Assembly (NCBI GenBank): GCA_937894585.1
Contig: CALBGO010000099.1
Location: 1 to 5,863 of the forward strand
Direction: 5' to 3'
Source of the DNA: an uncultured Eubacterium sp.
Lineage (GTDB): Bacteria; Bacillota; Clostridia; Peptostreptococcales; Anaerovoracaceae
DNA length: 5,863 nt
Shown here: positions 1 to 5,808 of the stretch, piece after piece
Position numbering within the stretch: position 1 is the stretch's first letter
Layout: every line of letters begins with the position of its first letter
Position numbers and translations under genes: made by a program
The notes under the pieces: model-generated
What the model was told of the DNA's origin: nothing
Databases searched by the model: none
What the model saw: the letters and a program-made list of their open reading frames with translations, nothing else

Positions 1-10
1 AGTTGAGAAG

Positions 11-39
11 AAAGGAGAGTATTGATGTATTTGGACTAA
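11..39 (+). promoter_or_regulatory. Ribosome binding site with a four-codon mini-ORF ahead of leuD
   Basis: AAAGGAG at 11-17 is a good Shine-Dalgarno site. Seven bases after it lies ATG at 25, which opens a mini-ORF reading M-Y-L-D and stopping at TAA 37-39. The mini-ORF is in the same frame as leuD, but the stop prevents it from being an extended leuD start. The end of leuC is expected nearby. TGA at 4-6 or TGA at 23-25 (preceded in that frame by V-E-K-K-G-E-Y) could be its stop, and in the second case it would overlap the mini-ORF start as TGATG. Whether the mini-ORF is translated is unknown. A relict start site or a short leader that couples leuC to leuD translation are both possible. Confidence 0.3.
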
Positions 40-47
40 ATACATCA
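23..47. repeat. Perfect 10-bp inverted repeat (hairpin or operator) before leuD
   Basis: TGATGTATTT at 23-32 is the exact reverse complement of AAATACATCA at 38-47, with GGACT as the loop. In RNA this would form an AT-rich stem-loop between the good ribosome site at 11-17 and the leuD start at 61, enclosing the M-Y-L-D mini-ORF. In DNA the same symmetry could be an operator for a dimeric regulator. It is not a terminator because no T-run follows. The repeat is seen directly; any role is inference. Confidence 0.6.
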
Positions 48-60
48 TACAAGAAGAATA

Positions 61-552
61 ATGGACGTAAAAGGCAAAGTTTTAAAATACGGTGATAATG
101 TAGATACTGATGTAATCATCCCCGCAAGATACCTAAACTCCTTTGATGCAAAGGAACTTGCAGCTCATGCCATGGCAGACATCGACCCGACCTTTACCGA
201 AAGACTGAATCCGGGCGACATTATGGTCGCCGGCAAAAACTTCGGATGCGGCTCTTCCAGAGAACATGCGCCTCTGGTGCTGAAAACCGCCGGAGTCAGC
301 TGTCTCATTGCAGAAAGCTTCGCAAGAATTTTCTACAGAAACGCAATCAACATCGGCTTTCCGATTCTGGAATGTAAAGAAGCCGCTGAAAATATTGAGG
401 AAGGCGATACTGTAGAAGTAGATTTTCAGACCGGCATCATCTATAATCAGTCCAAAGGCACTGAATATCAATCTCAGCCGTTTCCGGAATTTTTACAGAA
501 AATGATTGCCGCAGGCGGCCTTGTAAACTATGTAAATGCACAGGAAAAATAA
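61..552 (+). CDS. leuD: 3-isopropylmalate dehydratase small subunit
   Basis: This is the small subunit of isopropylmalate isomerase, which with LeuC (iron-sulfur subunit) converts 2-isopropylmalate to 3-isopropylmalate in cytoplasmic leucine synthesis. At 163 residues it has the length of the short archaeal/clostridial-type LeuD rather than the roughly 200-residue enterobacterial form. Visible motifs are D-T-D-V-I-I-P-A-R-Y-L at residues 15-25, the family signature N-F-G-C-G-S-S-R-E-H-A-P at 60-71 (swivelling-domain substrate loop) and E-S-F-A-R-I-F-Y-R-N at 85-94. The ATG at 61 is the only usable start, because an in-frame TAA lies at 37-39 and no other start codon follows it. Its local ribosome site is only a weak AAGAAG at 51-56, so translation may depend on coupling from upstream. 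leuB follows after 18 bases. The homologous homoaconitase small subunit is hard to exclude by motif, but the adjacent leuB supports leucine synthesis. Confidence 0.95.
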   Translation: MDVKGKVLKYGDNVDTDVIIPARYLNSFDAKELAAHAMADIDPTFTERLNPGDIMVAGKNFGCGSSREHAPLVLKTAGVSCLIAESFARIFYRNAINIGFPILECKEAAENIEEGDTVEVDFQTGIIYNQSKGTEYQSQPFPEFLQKMIAAGGLVNYVNAQEK

Positions 553-570
553 TAGCAAAGGAGATTTCCC

Positions 571-1641
571 ATGGAATATAAAATTGCGGTAGTCAGAGGC
601 GACGGCATTGGCCCGGAAGTCACTGACGAAGCGTTAAAAATCTTAAACAAAATCGGTGAAAAGTTCAGCCATAAGTTTGAATACGATTATGTTCTCGCAG
701 GCGGCTGCGCCATCGACGAAACCAGAAAATGCCTGCCGGATGAAACTGTAAAAGTCTGCAAATCTGCGGATGCAGTGCTTTTAGGCGCTGTGGGCGGACC
801 GAAATGGGATAATCTGCCCGGCGATAATCGTCCGGAACGGGCTCTCTTAGGTCTTAGAAAAGCACTTGGTCTTTTCGCAAACCTGCGCCCTGCCATGGTT
901 TTTGATGAACTGGCTGGCGCCTCCCCTCTGAAACCGGAAATTTTAGAAGGCGGTCTTGATATCGTAGTTGTCAGAGAACTGACCGGCGGCATCTACTTCG
1001 GCAAAAAAGGCACGATTGCGGAAACCGAATTGGGTCCTGCCGCTTATGATGTGGAACAGTACGCCGAAGAAGAAGTACGCAGAATCGCAAAAGTTGCTTT
1101 CGATATGGCAATGAAGAGAAACAAAAAAGTAACCAGCGTAGATAAAGCAAATGTATTGGAAAGCTCCCGTCTTTGGAGAAGAATTGTTTCCGAAGTTGCC
1201 AAAGACTATCCGGAAGTAGAGCTTGAAAACTTCTATGTGGACAATGCTGCCATGCAGCTTGTAAGAAATCCGAAGCAGTACGATGTTCTGGTAACCAGCA
1301 ATATCTTCGGAGATATTCTGTCAGACGAAGCAAGCCAGATTACCGGTTCCATCGGTATGCTACCTTCCGCCAGCCTTGCAGAAGGAAACTTCGGTATGTA
1401 CGAACCGGTTCACGGTTCCGCTCCCGACATTGCCGGAAAAAATCTGGCAAACCCGATAGCCGCTATTCTCTCCGCAGCTATGATGCTCCGCTACACCTTC
1501 GGCCTTTCCGAAGAAGCAGATACTGTCGAAGCTGCCGTGAAGAAATTCCTCGCAGCAGGACACAGAACTCCTGATATCGCTGCGGGCGGTTCTTTCATCG
1601 GAACAAAAGAAACCGGAGATTTCATCGCATCTTATATTTAA
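571..1641 (+). CDS. leuB: 3-isopropylmalate dehydrogenase
   Basis: LeuB oxidatively decarboxylates 3-isopropylmalate to 2-oxoisocaproate with NAD+ and a divalent metal, the third committed step of leucine synthesis, in the cytoplasm as a homodimer. The 356-residue length is normal. Visible features are G-D-G-I-G-P-E-V at residues 10-17, substrate-binding Arg96, Arg106 and Arg135 (L-G-L-R-K, N-L-R-P, V-V-R-E-L-T-G-G), catalytic Tyr142 and Lys192 (V-D-K-A-N-V-L), metal ligands Asp224, Asp248 and Asp252, and the NAD loop G-S-A-P-D-I-A-G-K from 282. Asp286-Ile287 in that loop fits NAD rather than NADP use and separates it from NADP isocitrate dehydrogenase. The start is fixed by AAAGGAG at 557-563, seven bases upstream. 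It is co-transcribed with leuD and is followed within 11 bases by a terminator, so it is the last gene of its operon. The sequence appears intact. Confidence 0.97.
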   Translation: MEYKIAVVRGDGIGPEVTDEALKILNKIGEKFSHKFEYDYVLAGGCAIDETRKCLPDETVKVCKSADAVLLGAVGGPKWDNLPGDNRPERALLGLRKALGLFANLRPAMVFDELAGASPLKPEILEGGLDIVVVRELTGGIYFGKKGTIAETELGPAAYDVEQYAEEEVRRIAKVAFDMAMKRNKKVTSVDKANVLESSRLWRRIVSEVAKDYPEVELENFYVDNAAMQLVRNPKQYDVLVTSNIFGDILSDEASQITGSIGMLPSASLAEGNFGMYEPVHGSAPDIAGKNLANPIAAILSAAMMLRYTFGLSEEADTVEAAVKKFLAAGHRTPDIAAGGSFIGTKETGDFIASYI

Positions 1642-1651
1642 TCCCTTTCTC

Positions 1652-1700
1652 AAAAGAAATTCGTTCTTCCGTTTGGATGACCGAATTTCTTTTATTTTAA
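1652..1700 (+). terminator. Rho-independent terminator of the leu operon
   Basis: AAAAGAAATTCG at 1652-1663 pairs perfectly over 12 bp with CGAATTTCTTTT at 1682-1693. The 18-base loop contains a small TCC/GGA pairing, and the stem is followed by ATTTTAA. The hairpin begins 11 bases after the leuB stop. The A-run on its left arm would supply a T-run on the other strand, so it could also work in reverse, although no reverse-strand gene is present nearby. It separates leuDB from the envelope genes. Confidence 0.85.
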
Positions 1701-1747
1701 CCCTTAATCTTTTACTTGATCCCCTATTTAAAACCAGTCTCCGAGCG

Positions 1748-1766
1748 TTTTGGGCCTCGCCCGAAA
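1748..1766. repeat. Short GC-rich hairpin in the intergenic region
   Basis: TTTTGGGC at 1748-1755 pairs with GCCCGAAA at 1759-1766 (one T-G wobble) around a CTC loop. It lies in a GC-rich patch between the leu terminator and the promoter of the next operon. It has no following T-run and lies upstream of the predicted transcription start, so it is neither a clear terminator nor part of the next mRNA leader. The function is unknown. The rest of 1701-1787 shows nothing else I can interpret. Confidence 0.35.
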
Positions 1767-1787
1767 GTGCGAAATCAAGCCTTTCCC

Positions 1788-1807
1788 CTTAAGAAAACTT
1801 AAGAAAA
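1788..1807. promoter_or_regulatory. Tandem 10-bp direct repeat, possible regulator site
   Basis: The 10-mer CTTAAGAAAA occurs twice head to tail without a gap, giving TTAAG-N5-TTAAG with a period of one helical turn. It ends 17 bases before the proposed -35 box, a normal place for an activator. Direct repeats of this spacing are typical of OmpR/PhoB-family response regulators, and the layout resembles, without matching, the known CiaR (TTTAAG-N5-TTTAAG) and SaeR (GTTAAG-N6-GTTAAG) sites. The repeat is seen directly; the regulator is inferred and unidentified. Confidence 0.45.
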
Positions 1808-1824
1808 AAAGCGACACGCTTCTA

Positions 1825-1857
1825 TTGATTTTTACACTTTTTTTGGTATCATAATAT
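1825..1857 (+). promoter_or_regulatory. Probable sigma-A promoter of the acylation operon
   Basis: TTGATT at 1825-1830 is followed after 16 bases by TATCAT at 1847-1852. CATAAT at 1850-1855 and a TTTACA at 1831-1836 are overlapping alternatives, so the exact boxes are uncertain. The site lies between the leu terminator and the first gene of the cassette, whose start at 1894 has a purine-rich ribosome site (AGGGGAGGGG, 1873-1882). The leader would be roughly 30-35 bases long. Confidence 0.5.
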
Positions 1858-1893
1858 AGGTATTATTAAATCAGGGGAGGGGAAAATATCACT

Positions 1894-2676
1894 ATGAAAA
1901 AAGCAAAAAGCAGTACCAAATTTCTTATTTTTATTGCAGTCTTGTTCATTTTGGCAGTTCTGTTTTCTTTGCATTTTATAAAGGGAAACAAAGATGCCGA
2001 CTATGATGATGCAAAAATCAAAACCAATATTTCTACCATCGCAACTTTTGACTATTCCAAGGTAACCACCGTTGAAGCCGAGGTCAAAAAGCTTGAACGC
2101 ACCGAGGCTCTCGGCACCTTTGATGTTGATAAAAGTCTTTCTGTTGATCAGTACAGAAAAATCTTCTCAACCAGTGCGGTAATCGGAGATTCCATTACAG
2201 AAGGTCTTGCAGATTACGGATGGCTGGGCTCTGAGCAGGTATTCTGCAAAATCGGTGCTTCCATTATTAACGGAAAAGATTTATTCTCTTCAGCGGCAAA
2301 CACCTATCCCGGCTTTGCTTTCTTCGCGTTCGGCATGAATGACATGGGAAACTATAACGGCAATGTCCAAAACTTTATCGAAAAATATAAAAGTCTGATA
2401 AAGGATTTCAAAAAAACTTCGCCGGATACCATTATTTTGATCAACGGTATTTCGACGCCGAGCAAGGAAGCTATAGAGTCCAACAGCATTCTCGGAAATT
2501 ATAAAAAATTCAACAATGCGCTGAAGCAGATGTGTAAGGACCTGAATCTGACTTACATTGACAACACTTACATCATCGAAGAACATCCCGAATACTATGC
2601 CGGCGACGGAATCCATGTAACCACGGATTATTACCCGCTCTGGCTGAACAATATGATTTTAAAGGCAGGTCTCTAA
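1894..2676 (+). CDS. Membrane-anchored SGNH/GDSL-fold esterase or acyltransferase
   Basis: This is a 260-residue extracytoplasmic protein. A basic N-terminus and hydrophobic segment at residues 10-29 act as a signal anchor, without a lipobox cysteine. A linker of about 60 residues leads to an SGNH hydrolase domain from about residue 93. All four family blocks are visible: G-D-S-I-T at 98-102 with nucleophile Ser100, Gly121 in K-I-G-A-S (block II), G-M-N-D at 147-150 with oxyanion Asn149, and D-G-I-H at 238-241 with Asp238 and His241. The catalytic set is complete, so an active enzyme is expected. Such proteins beside MBOAT acyltransferases transfer or remove O-acetyl groups on surface glycans (compare PatB and AlgX); which reaction applies here is inferred, not shown. 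It is the first gene after the 1825 promoter, and its stop overlaps the next start as TAATG. A free-standing lipase or esterase is less likely given the neighbours. Confidence 0.85.
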   Translation: MKKAKSSTKFLIFIAVLFILAVLFSLHFIKGNKDADYDDAKIKTNISTIATFDYSKVTTVEAEVKKLERTEALGTFDVDKSLSVDQYRKIFSTSAVIGDSITEGLADYGWLGSEQVFCKIGASIINGKDLFSSAANTYPGFAFFAFGMNDMGNYNGNVQNFIEKYKSLIKDFKKTSPDTIILINGISTPSKEAIESNSILGNYKKFNNALKQMCKDLNLTYIDNTYIIEEHPEYYAGDGIHVTTDYYPLWLNNMILKAGL

Positions 2677-3134
2677 TGACAAAAAAAGCAATCTTTGTAA
2701 TCATCTTAGCCGCATTCCTGATAGGCGTTTACGCAGACGGAAGCGCAAAAGATATACCCATGAAAGACATTGAAAAACAACTTATAAAAAACACCGACAT
2801 CGAAAAAATGGAAAAATGCAGCAACCGGGATTTAATGCATTTTTTCAATCTGGATTATGAGCAGTACGATTCACACATTTACTATAAAGGAAAAGAAGCC
2901 CTCAGCGTAGAGGAGATTCTCATTATAAAAGCAAATCACAAAGATGACCTTAACGCAGTCAAAGACGCAGTCGAAAAGCGAATTGACTCACAGATTTCTA
3001 CTTTTGAAGGCTATGGACCGCAGCAGGTAGCTCTTTTAAAGAATTCCATTGTAATAACTAAGGGCAAATACCTGTTCTACGCCACCGGCAAAAATGCCGA
3101 TACGATAAAGGAGGTGTTTACAGATGCTGTTTAG
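2676..3134 (+). CDS. DUF4358 family protein, secreted or membrane-anchored
   Basis: This 152-residue protein resembles the DUF4358 family of Firmicutes. I recognise the pattern from a Y-D-S-x-x-Y-Y-K stretch (about 64-71), S-V-E-E-I-L-I-I-K (77-85), the helix A-V-K-D-A-V-E-K-R-I-D-S-Q, the F-E-G-Y-G-P-Q-Q-V-A-L-L block (110-121) and a final strand Y-L-F-Y-A-T. Residues 4-20 form a hydrophobic signal or anchor ending in V-Y-A, a plausible signal peptidase I site before D21; the only cysteine (about 48) is not a lipobox. No catalytic motif is evident and the molecular function is unknown. It begins in the stop codon of the SGNH gene (TAATG), with AAAGGCAGG just upstream, and overlaps the MBOAT gene by 11 bases, so synthesis of the three is probably coupled. 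A structural or adaptor part in the acylation complex is a guess based on position. Confidence 0.75.
   Translation: MTKKAIFVIILAAFLIGVYADGSAKDIPMKDIEKQLIKNTDIEKMEKCSNRDLMHFFNLDYEQYDSHIYYKGKEALSVEEILIIKANHKDDLNAVKDAVEKRIDSQISTFEGYGPQQVALLKNSIVITKGKYLFYATGKNADTIKEVFTDAV
3107..3116 (+). promoter_or_regulatory. Near-consensus ribosome site for the MBOAT gene inside the DUF4358 gene
   Basis: AAAGGAGGTG lies seven bases before ATG 3124 and encodes part of the DUF4358 C-terminus. It is the strongest Shine-Dalgarno site in the window and fixes the MBOAT start, even though that start lies within the preceding gene. It suggests that the membrane protein can be initiated independently of its overlapped neighbour. 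Confidence 0.8.
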
Positions 3135-4518
3135 CAGTATCATTTTCCTCTTTTATTTTCTTCCGATTACACTTTTAGTGTATTTTATCGTACCGAAAAA
3201 AGCTAAAAATGCAGTTCTTCTCATTGCCAGTATCTTTTTCTACAGCTGGGGAGAGCCGGTCTATGTATTCCTGATGCTGTTCAGTGCCATATTCAATTAC
3301 TTTATGGCCATCGATATCGGAAGAGAAAAAGCATGGGGCGAAAGCGGAAAGAAAACACTGATTTTTACCGTTATTGTCAACCTGTTCATTCTCTCCTTCT
3401 TTAAGTATTACGGCTTCCTTATGGATACCATCAACGGAATTCTAGGAACCCATATTTCCTATACAGCACTGGCTCTTCCTATCGGAATCTCATTCTACAC
3501 TTTCCAGGCGCTGTCTTATATCTTTGATGTATACAGAGGCAATGTGAAAATTCAGGTAAATCCGCTGAAATTTGCTCTTTATCTGGCCCTGTTCCCGCAG
3601 CTCATTGCCGGTCCGATTGTAAAATACAAGGATATCGCCCTGCAACTGAACAACAGAGAGGTTACATTGGAAAAATTCGGCGCAGGCACCCGCCGCTTTA
3701 TTATCGGTCTCGGAAAGAAAGTAATACTTGCAAATAACTTGGGCGCCATTCATGCCGGTGTTCTCGCAATGACAGGCGATGAAATTTCGGTCCTTACCCA
3801 CTGGATCGGAATCATTGCCTACACGCTGCAGATTTATTTTGACTTCAGCGGATACTCCGATATGGCCATCGGTCTCGGAAAAATGTTCGGATTTGAATTT
3901 CTCGAAAACTTCAATTACCCGTATATTTCCAAAACAATTACGGAATTCTGGCGGCGCTGGCATATGTCTTTATCTACCTGGTTCAGAGAGTATGTCTATA
4001 TTCCTCTCGGAGGAAACCGGGTATCCACAGCAAGACATATTCTCAATCTGCTCATCGTCTGGTCTCTGACCGGTCTTTGGCACGGTGCAAGCTGGAATTT
4101 CGTAACCTGGGGATTATATTACGGTATACTGCTGATTATTGAAAAGTACTTTCTCGGAAAGTATATTGAAAAGCTGCCGTCTGCAGCGCAGCATATCTAT
4201 GCTATGTTGATTGTTATGATAGGCTGGGTATTTTTCAGCTGCGAGGACCTTTCCTCCGCCCTTGACTATCTGAAAGTCCTGTTCTTTGCAGGCGATGTGC
4301 CTTTTGCAAACATCCGGACTATGTATATACTCAGAACCAACTGGATTTTCCTTCTCATCGGCTGTATCACCGCAACGCCGGAACCGATGAAACAGTTTGA
4401 AATTCTGACAAAGAAATTCAGCACCGTAAGCAATATTCTGATTCTCGGTTTACTGGTTCTCTGTACGGCTTACCTGATATTCAGCAGCTATAACCCGTTC
4501 CTGTATTTCAGATTCTAA
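3124..4518 (+). CDS. MBOAT family membrane O-acyltransferase (AlgI/DltB-like)
   Basis: This is a 464-residue polytopic membrane protein with about 10-12 hydrophobic segments. MBOAT signatures are strong: P-I-G-I-S-F-Y-T-F-Q at 119-128, F-P-Q-L-I-A-G-P-I at 157-165, F-D-F-S-G-Y-S-D-M-A-I-G at 239-250, E-F-W-R-R-W-H-M-S-L-S-T-W at 274-286 (conserved His280), I-P-L-G-G at 293-297, and T-G-L-W-H-G-A-S-W at 316-324 with the presumed catalytic His320. The C-terminal Y-N-P-F-L-Y-F-R-F is also typical of AlgI-like members. Length is normal. The family moves acyl groups, usually acetyl, from a cytoplasmic donor through the membrane to an extracytoplasmic partner that acylates alginate, peptidoglycan, cellulose or teichoic acid. 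DltB itself is unlikely, as no dltA, dltC or typical dltD is present. The flanking SGNH and DHHW genes fit the partner role. The acceptor glycan is unknown. The 11-base overlap with the preceding gene indicates an operon. Confidence 0.93.
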   Translation: MLFSSIIFLFYFLPITLLVYFIVPKKAKNAVLLIASIFFYSWGEPVYVFLMLFSAIFNYFMAIDIGREKAWGESGKKTLIFTVIVNLFILSFFKYYGFLMDTINGILGTHISYTALALPIGISFYTFQALSYIFDVYRGNVKIQVNPLKFALYLALFPQLIAGPIVKYKDIALQLNNREVTLEKFGAGTRRFIIGLGKKVILANNLGAIHAGVLAMTGDEISVLTHWIGIIAYTLQIYFDFSGYSDMAIGLGKMFGFEFLENFNYPYISKTITEFWRRWHMSLSTWFREYVYIPLGGNRVSTARHILNLLIVWSLTGLWHGASWNFVTWGLYYGILLIIEKYFLGKYIEKLPSAAQHIYAMLIVMIGWVFFSCEDLSSALDYLKVLFFAGDVPFANIRTMYILRTNWIFLLIGCITATPEPMKQFEILTKKFSTVSNILILGLLVLCTAYLIFSSYNPFLYFRF

Positions 4519-4525
4519 TGGGAAA

Positions 4526-4554
4526 TATCGAAAATCCGGTATTCCTGGTATAAT
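4526..4554 (+). promoter_or_regulatory. Extended -10 promoter ahead of the DHHW gene
   Basis: TGGTATAAT at 4546-4554 is a perfect TATAAT with a TG extension. The position 17 bases upstream (TATCGA, 4526-4531) is a poor -35 box, as is common for extended -10 promoters. Transcription would begin near 4561, giving a leader of about 70 bases that starts with a small hairpin (GAAGC at 4558-4562 and GCTTC at 4566-4570). No terminator is visible between the MBOAT gene and this site, so the DHHW gene may be made both by read-through and from this promoter. Confidence 0.55.
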
Positions 4555-4631
4555 TAAGAAGCACAGCTTCCGAGCCTGAAATAACAGAAACAACAAGCGA
4601 CCGAAAAAACATATATGGAGAAAACAACAAT

Positions 4632-5783
4632 ATGAAGAAAAAATCTACAGATCAAATACTGGGACTCTGTTTCATCGGTATTCTGGCTGCTGTTTTCATC
4701 ATCAATCTCCTTGTTCCCGACAAGAGTTTTTCAAATGAGGAAAACAGAGTGCTGCAGAAGCTTCCTGGTTTTTCTTTCTCATCTTATACCGAAGGAAGAT
4801 ACGAATCCAAACTGGAAACCTATGTAAACGACCAGTTCTTAGGAAGAAATAAATTCATCAAAATCAAGACCGCCTCCGATGTTACCACGGGAAAACTGGA
4901 ATCAAACGGAGTCTATCGCTGCAAGGACAGCTACCTGATGGAATCTGTCACAGTTCCTTCTGATAAATGGATGAAAAGCACCGTATCCGGTCTGAAACAG
5001 TTTAAGCGGCACTACAAAAACCTGGATATGTACTTTTTACTGGCGCCCAACGCTGCCAATATCCTGGAAAATAAACTTCCGGCCTTTGTCAAAACACCGG
5101 ATCAGGACAAGTATATCGACCGGTTTTATAAAGAAATCAGCGAGGCCGGCTATACGCCTGTCGATGTGCGCAAAACCCTTGAAAAAGAGTCTGAAAGTGA
5201 TGAAACACAGCTCTACTACAGAACAGACCACCACTGGACAACGGACGGCGCATTTTTAGCCTACAAGCACGCTGTAAAAACTATGAAACTGGATGATAAA
5301 GTCAGCTATAAACGCTATGTGGTAAAAAATGATTTCAGAGGAACCCTCGCTTCAAAGAGCGGCTTCACCAACGGAAAAAACGATCCACTGGTCATTTATA
5401 TGCCGAATAAAGACAAAGACTATAACAATTCGGTGATTTATTACGCCGATACCAAAACAAAAACCACTGAGTTTTACCAGCTGGATAATCTGGATTCCAA
5501 GGATGCCTACACCGTGTTCGGCGGCAGCAATCACCCGATTTATACAATCAAAACGCCGACTGAAAATTCCGAACGTCTCCTCCTTGTAAAAGACTCCTAC
5601 GCCAACAGTATGATTCCTTTTCTAGCGCAGAATTTCAGAGAAATCGTTGTGGTCGATCCCCGATATTTCTACGATAATATCGATGATATCATCAAATCGG
5701 AAAGCATCACACAGGTCATGTTCCTTTATAACGCAAATACCTTCTTTACAGATAATTCTCTGGAAATGATGCTGACAGCATAA
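4632..5783 (+). CDS. DHHW family protein (AlgX/AlgJ-like), membrane-anchored
   Basis: This is a 383-residue protein with one N-terminal membrane segment (about 8-28) and a large extracytoplasmic domain. The family hallmark is complete: the N-terminal F-S-N-E-E-N-R-V-L-Q-K-L-P motif at 33-45, the name-giving D-H-H-W at 199-202 inside Y-R-T-D-H-H-W, and V-K-D-S-Y-A-N-S at 319-326 near the C-terminus. By analogy with the Asp-x-His...Ser triad of AlgX, Asp199, His201 and Ser322 are the likely catalytic residues. AlgX/AlgJ-type proteins receive acetyl from an MBOAT partner and acetylate a polysaccharide outside the membrane, the role inferred here. Start ATG 4632 has GGAG at 4617-4620, 11 bases upstream, a weaker arrangement than for the MBOAT gene. 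It lies 113 bases after the MBOAT stop with its own likely promoter and is followed by a terminator. It could be an esterase rather than a transferase. Confidence 0.9.
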   Translation: MKKKSTDQILGLCFIGILAAVFIINLLVPDKSFSNEENRVLQKLPGFSFSSYTEGRYESKLETYVNDQFLGRNKFIKIKTASDVTTGKLESNGVYRCKDSYLMESVTVPSDKWMKSTVSGLKQFKRHYKNLDMYFLLAPNAANILENKLPAFVKTPDQDKYIDRFYKEISEAGYTPVDVRKTLEKESESDETQLYYRTDHHWTTDGAFLAYKHAVKTMKLDDKVSYKRYVVKNDFRGTLASKSGFTNGKNDPLVIYMPNKDKDYNNSVIYYADTKTKTTEFYQLDNLDSKDAYTVFGGSNHPIYTIKTPTENSERLLLVKDSYANSMIPFLAQNFREIVVVDPRYFYDNIDDIIKSESITQVMFLYNANTFFTDNSLEMMLTA

Positions 5784-5808
5784 GAACTCAATACAAAATA
5801 CCATAATA

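Noticed and set aside
1..60. T-box or leucine attenuator leader ahead of leuD
   Set aside because: Only 60 bases are available, with no specifier loop, T-box consensus or terminator, and the site is probably internal to a leuCDB operon.
971..1333. Long antisense reading frame over leuB (and others at 133-471, 687-992, 1360-1653, 2290-2616, 3490-3963, 5037-5804)
   Set aside because: All are shadows of well-supported + strand genes. Their translations are low-complexity or compositionally odd, and I saw no convincing promoter or known domain for any of them.
2676..2740. Lipoprotein signal in the DUF4358 protein
   Set aside because: No cysteine follows the hydrophobic segment. The single cysteine is near residue 48, so a signal peptidase I site or uncleaved anchor is more likely.
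3779..4069. 96-residue + strand reading frame inside the MBOAT gene
   Set aside because: It lies entirely in another frame of a gene whose MBOAT motifs (E-F-W-R-R-W-H, T-G-L-W-H-G) cover the same bases, and it shows no family resemblance of its own.
3124..4518. DltB of a D-alanylation operon
   Set aside because: No dltA or dltC gene lies beside it, and the DHHW and DUF4358 neighbours fit an AlgI-type acetylation set better.
4558..4570. Possible shared element: GAAGC-ACA-GCTTC here and AAGCG-ACA-CGCTT at 1809-1821, both near promoters
   Set aside because: Each is only a 5-bp stem with a 3-base loop, the stems differ, and the positions relative to the promoters differ. Chance is the simpler reading.
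4615..4635. Six-codon mini-ORF (M-E-K-T-T-I) whose stop overlaps the DHHW start as ATGA
   Set aside because: It has no ribosome site of its own, and its ATGGAG overlaps the GGAG that serves the DHHW gene. The overlap is probably chance.
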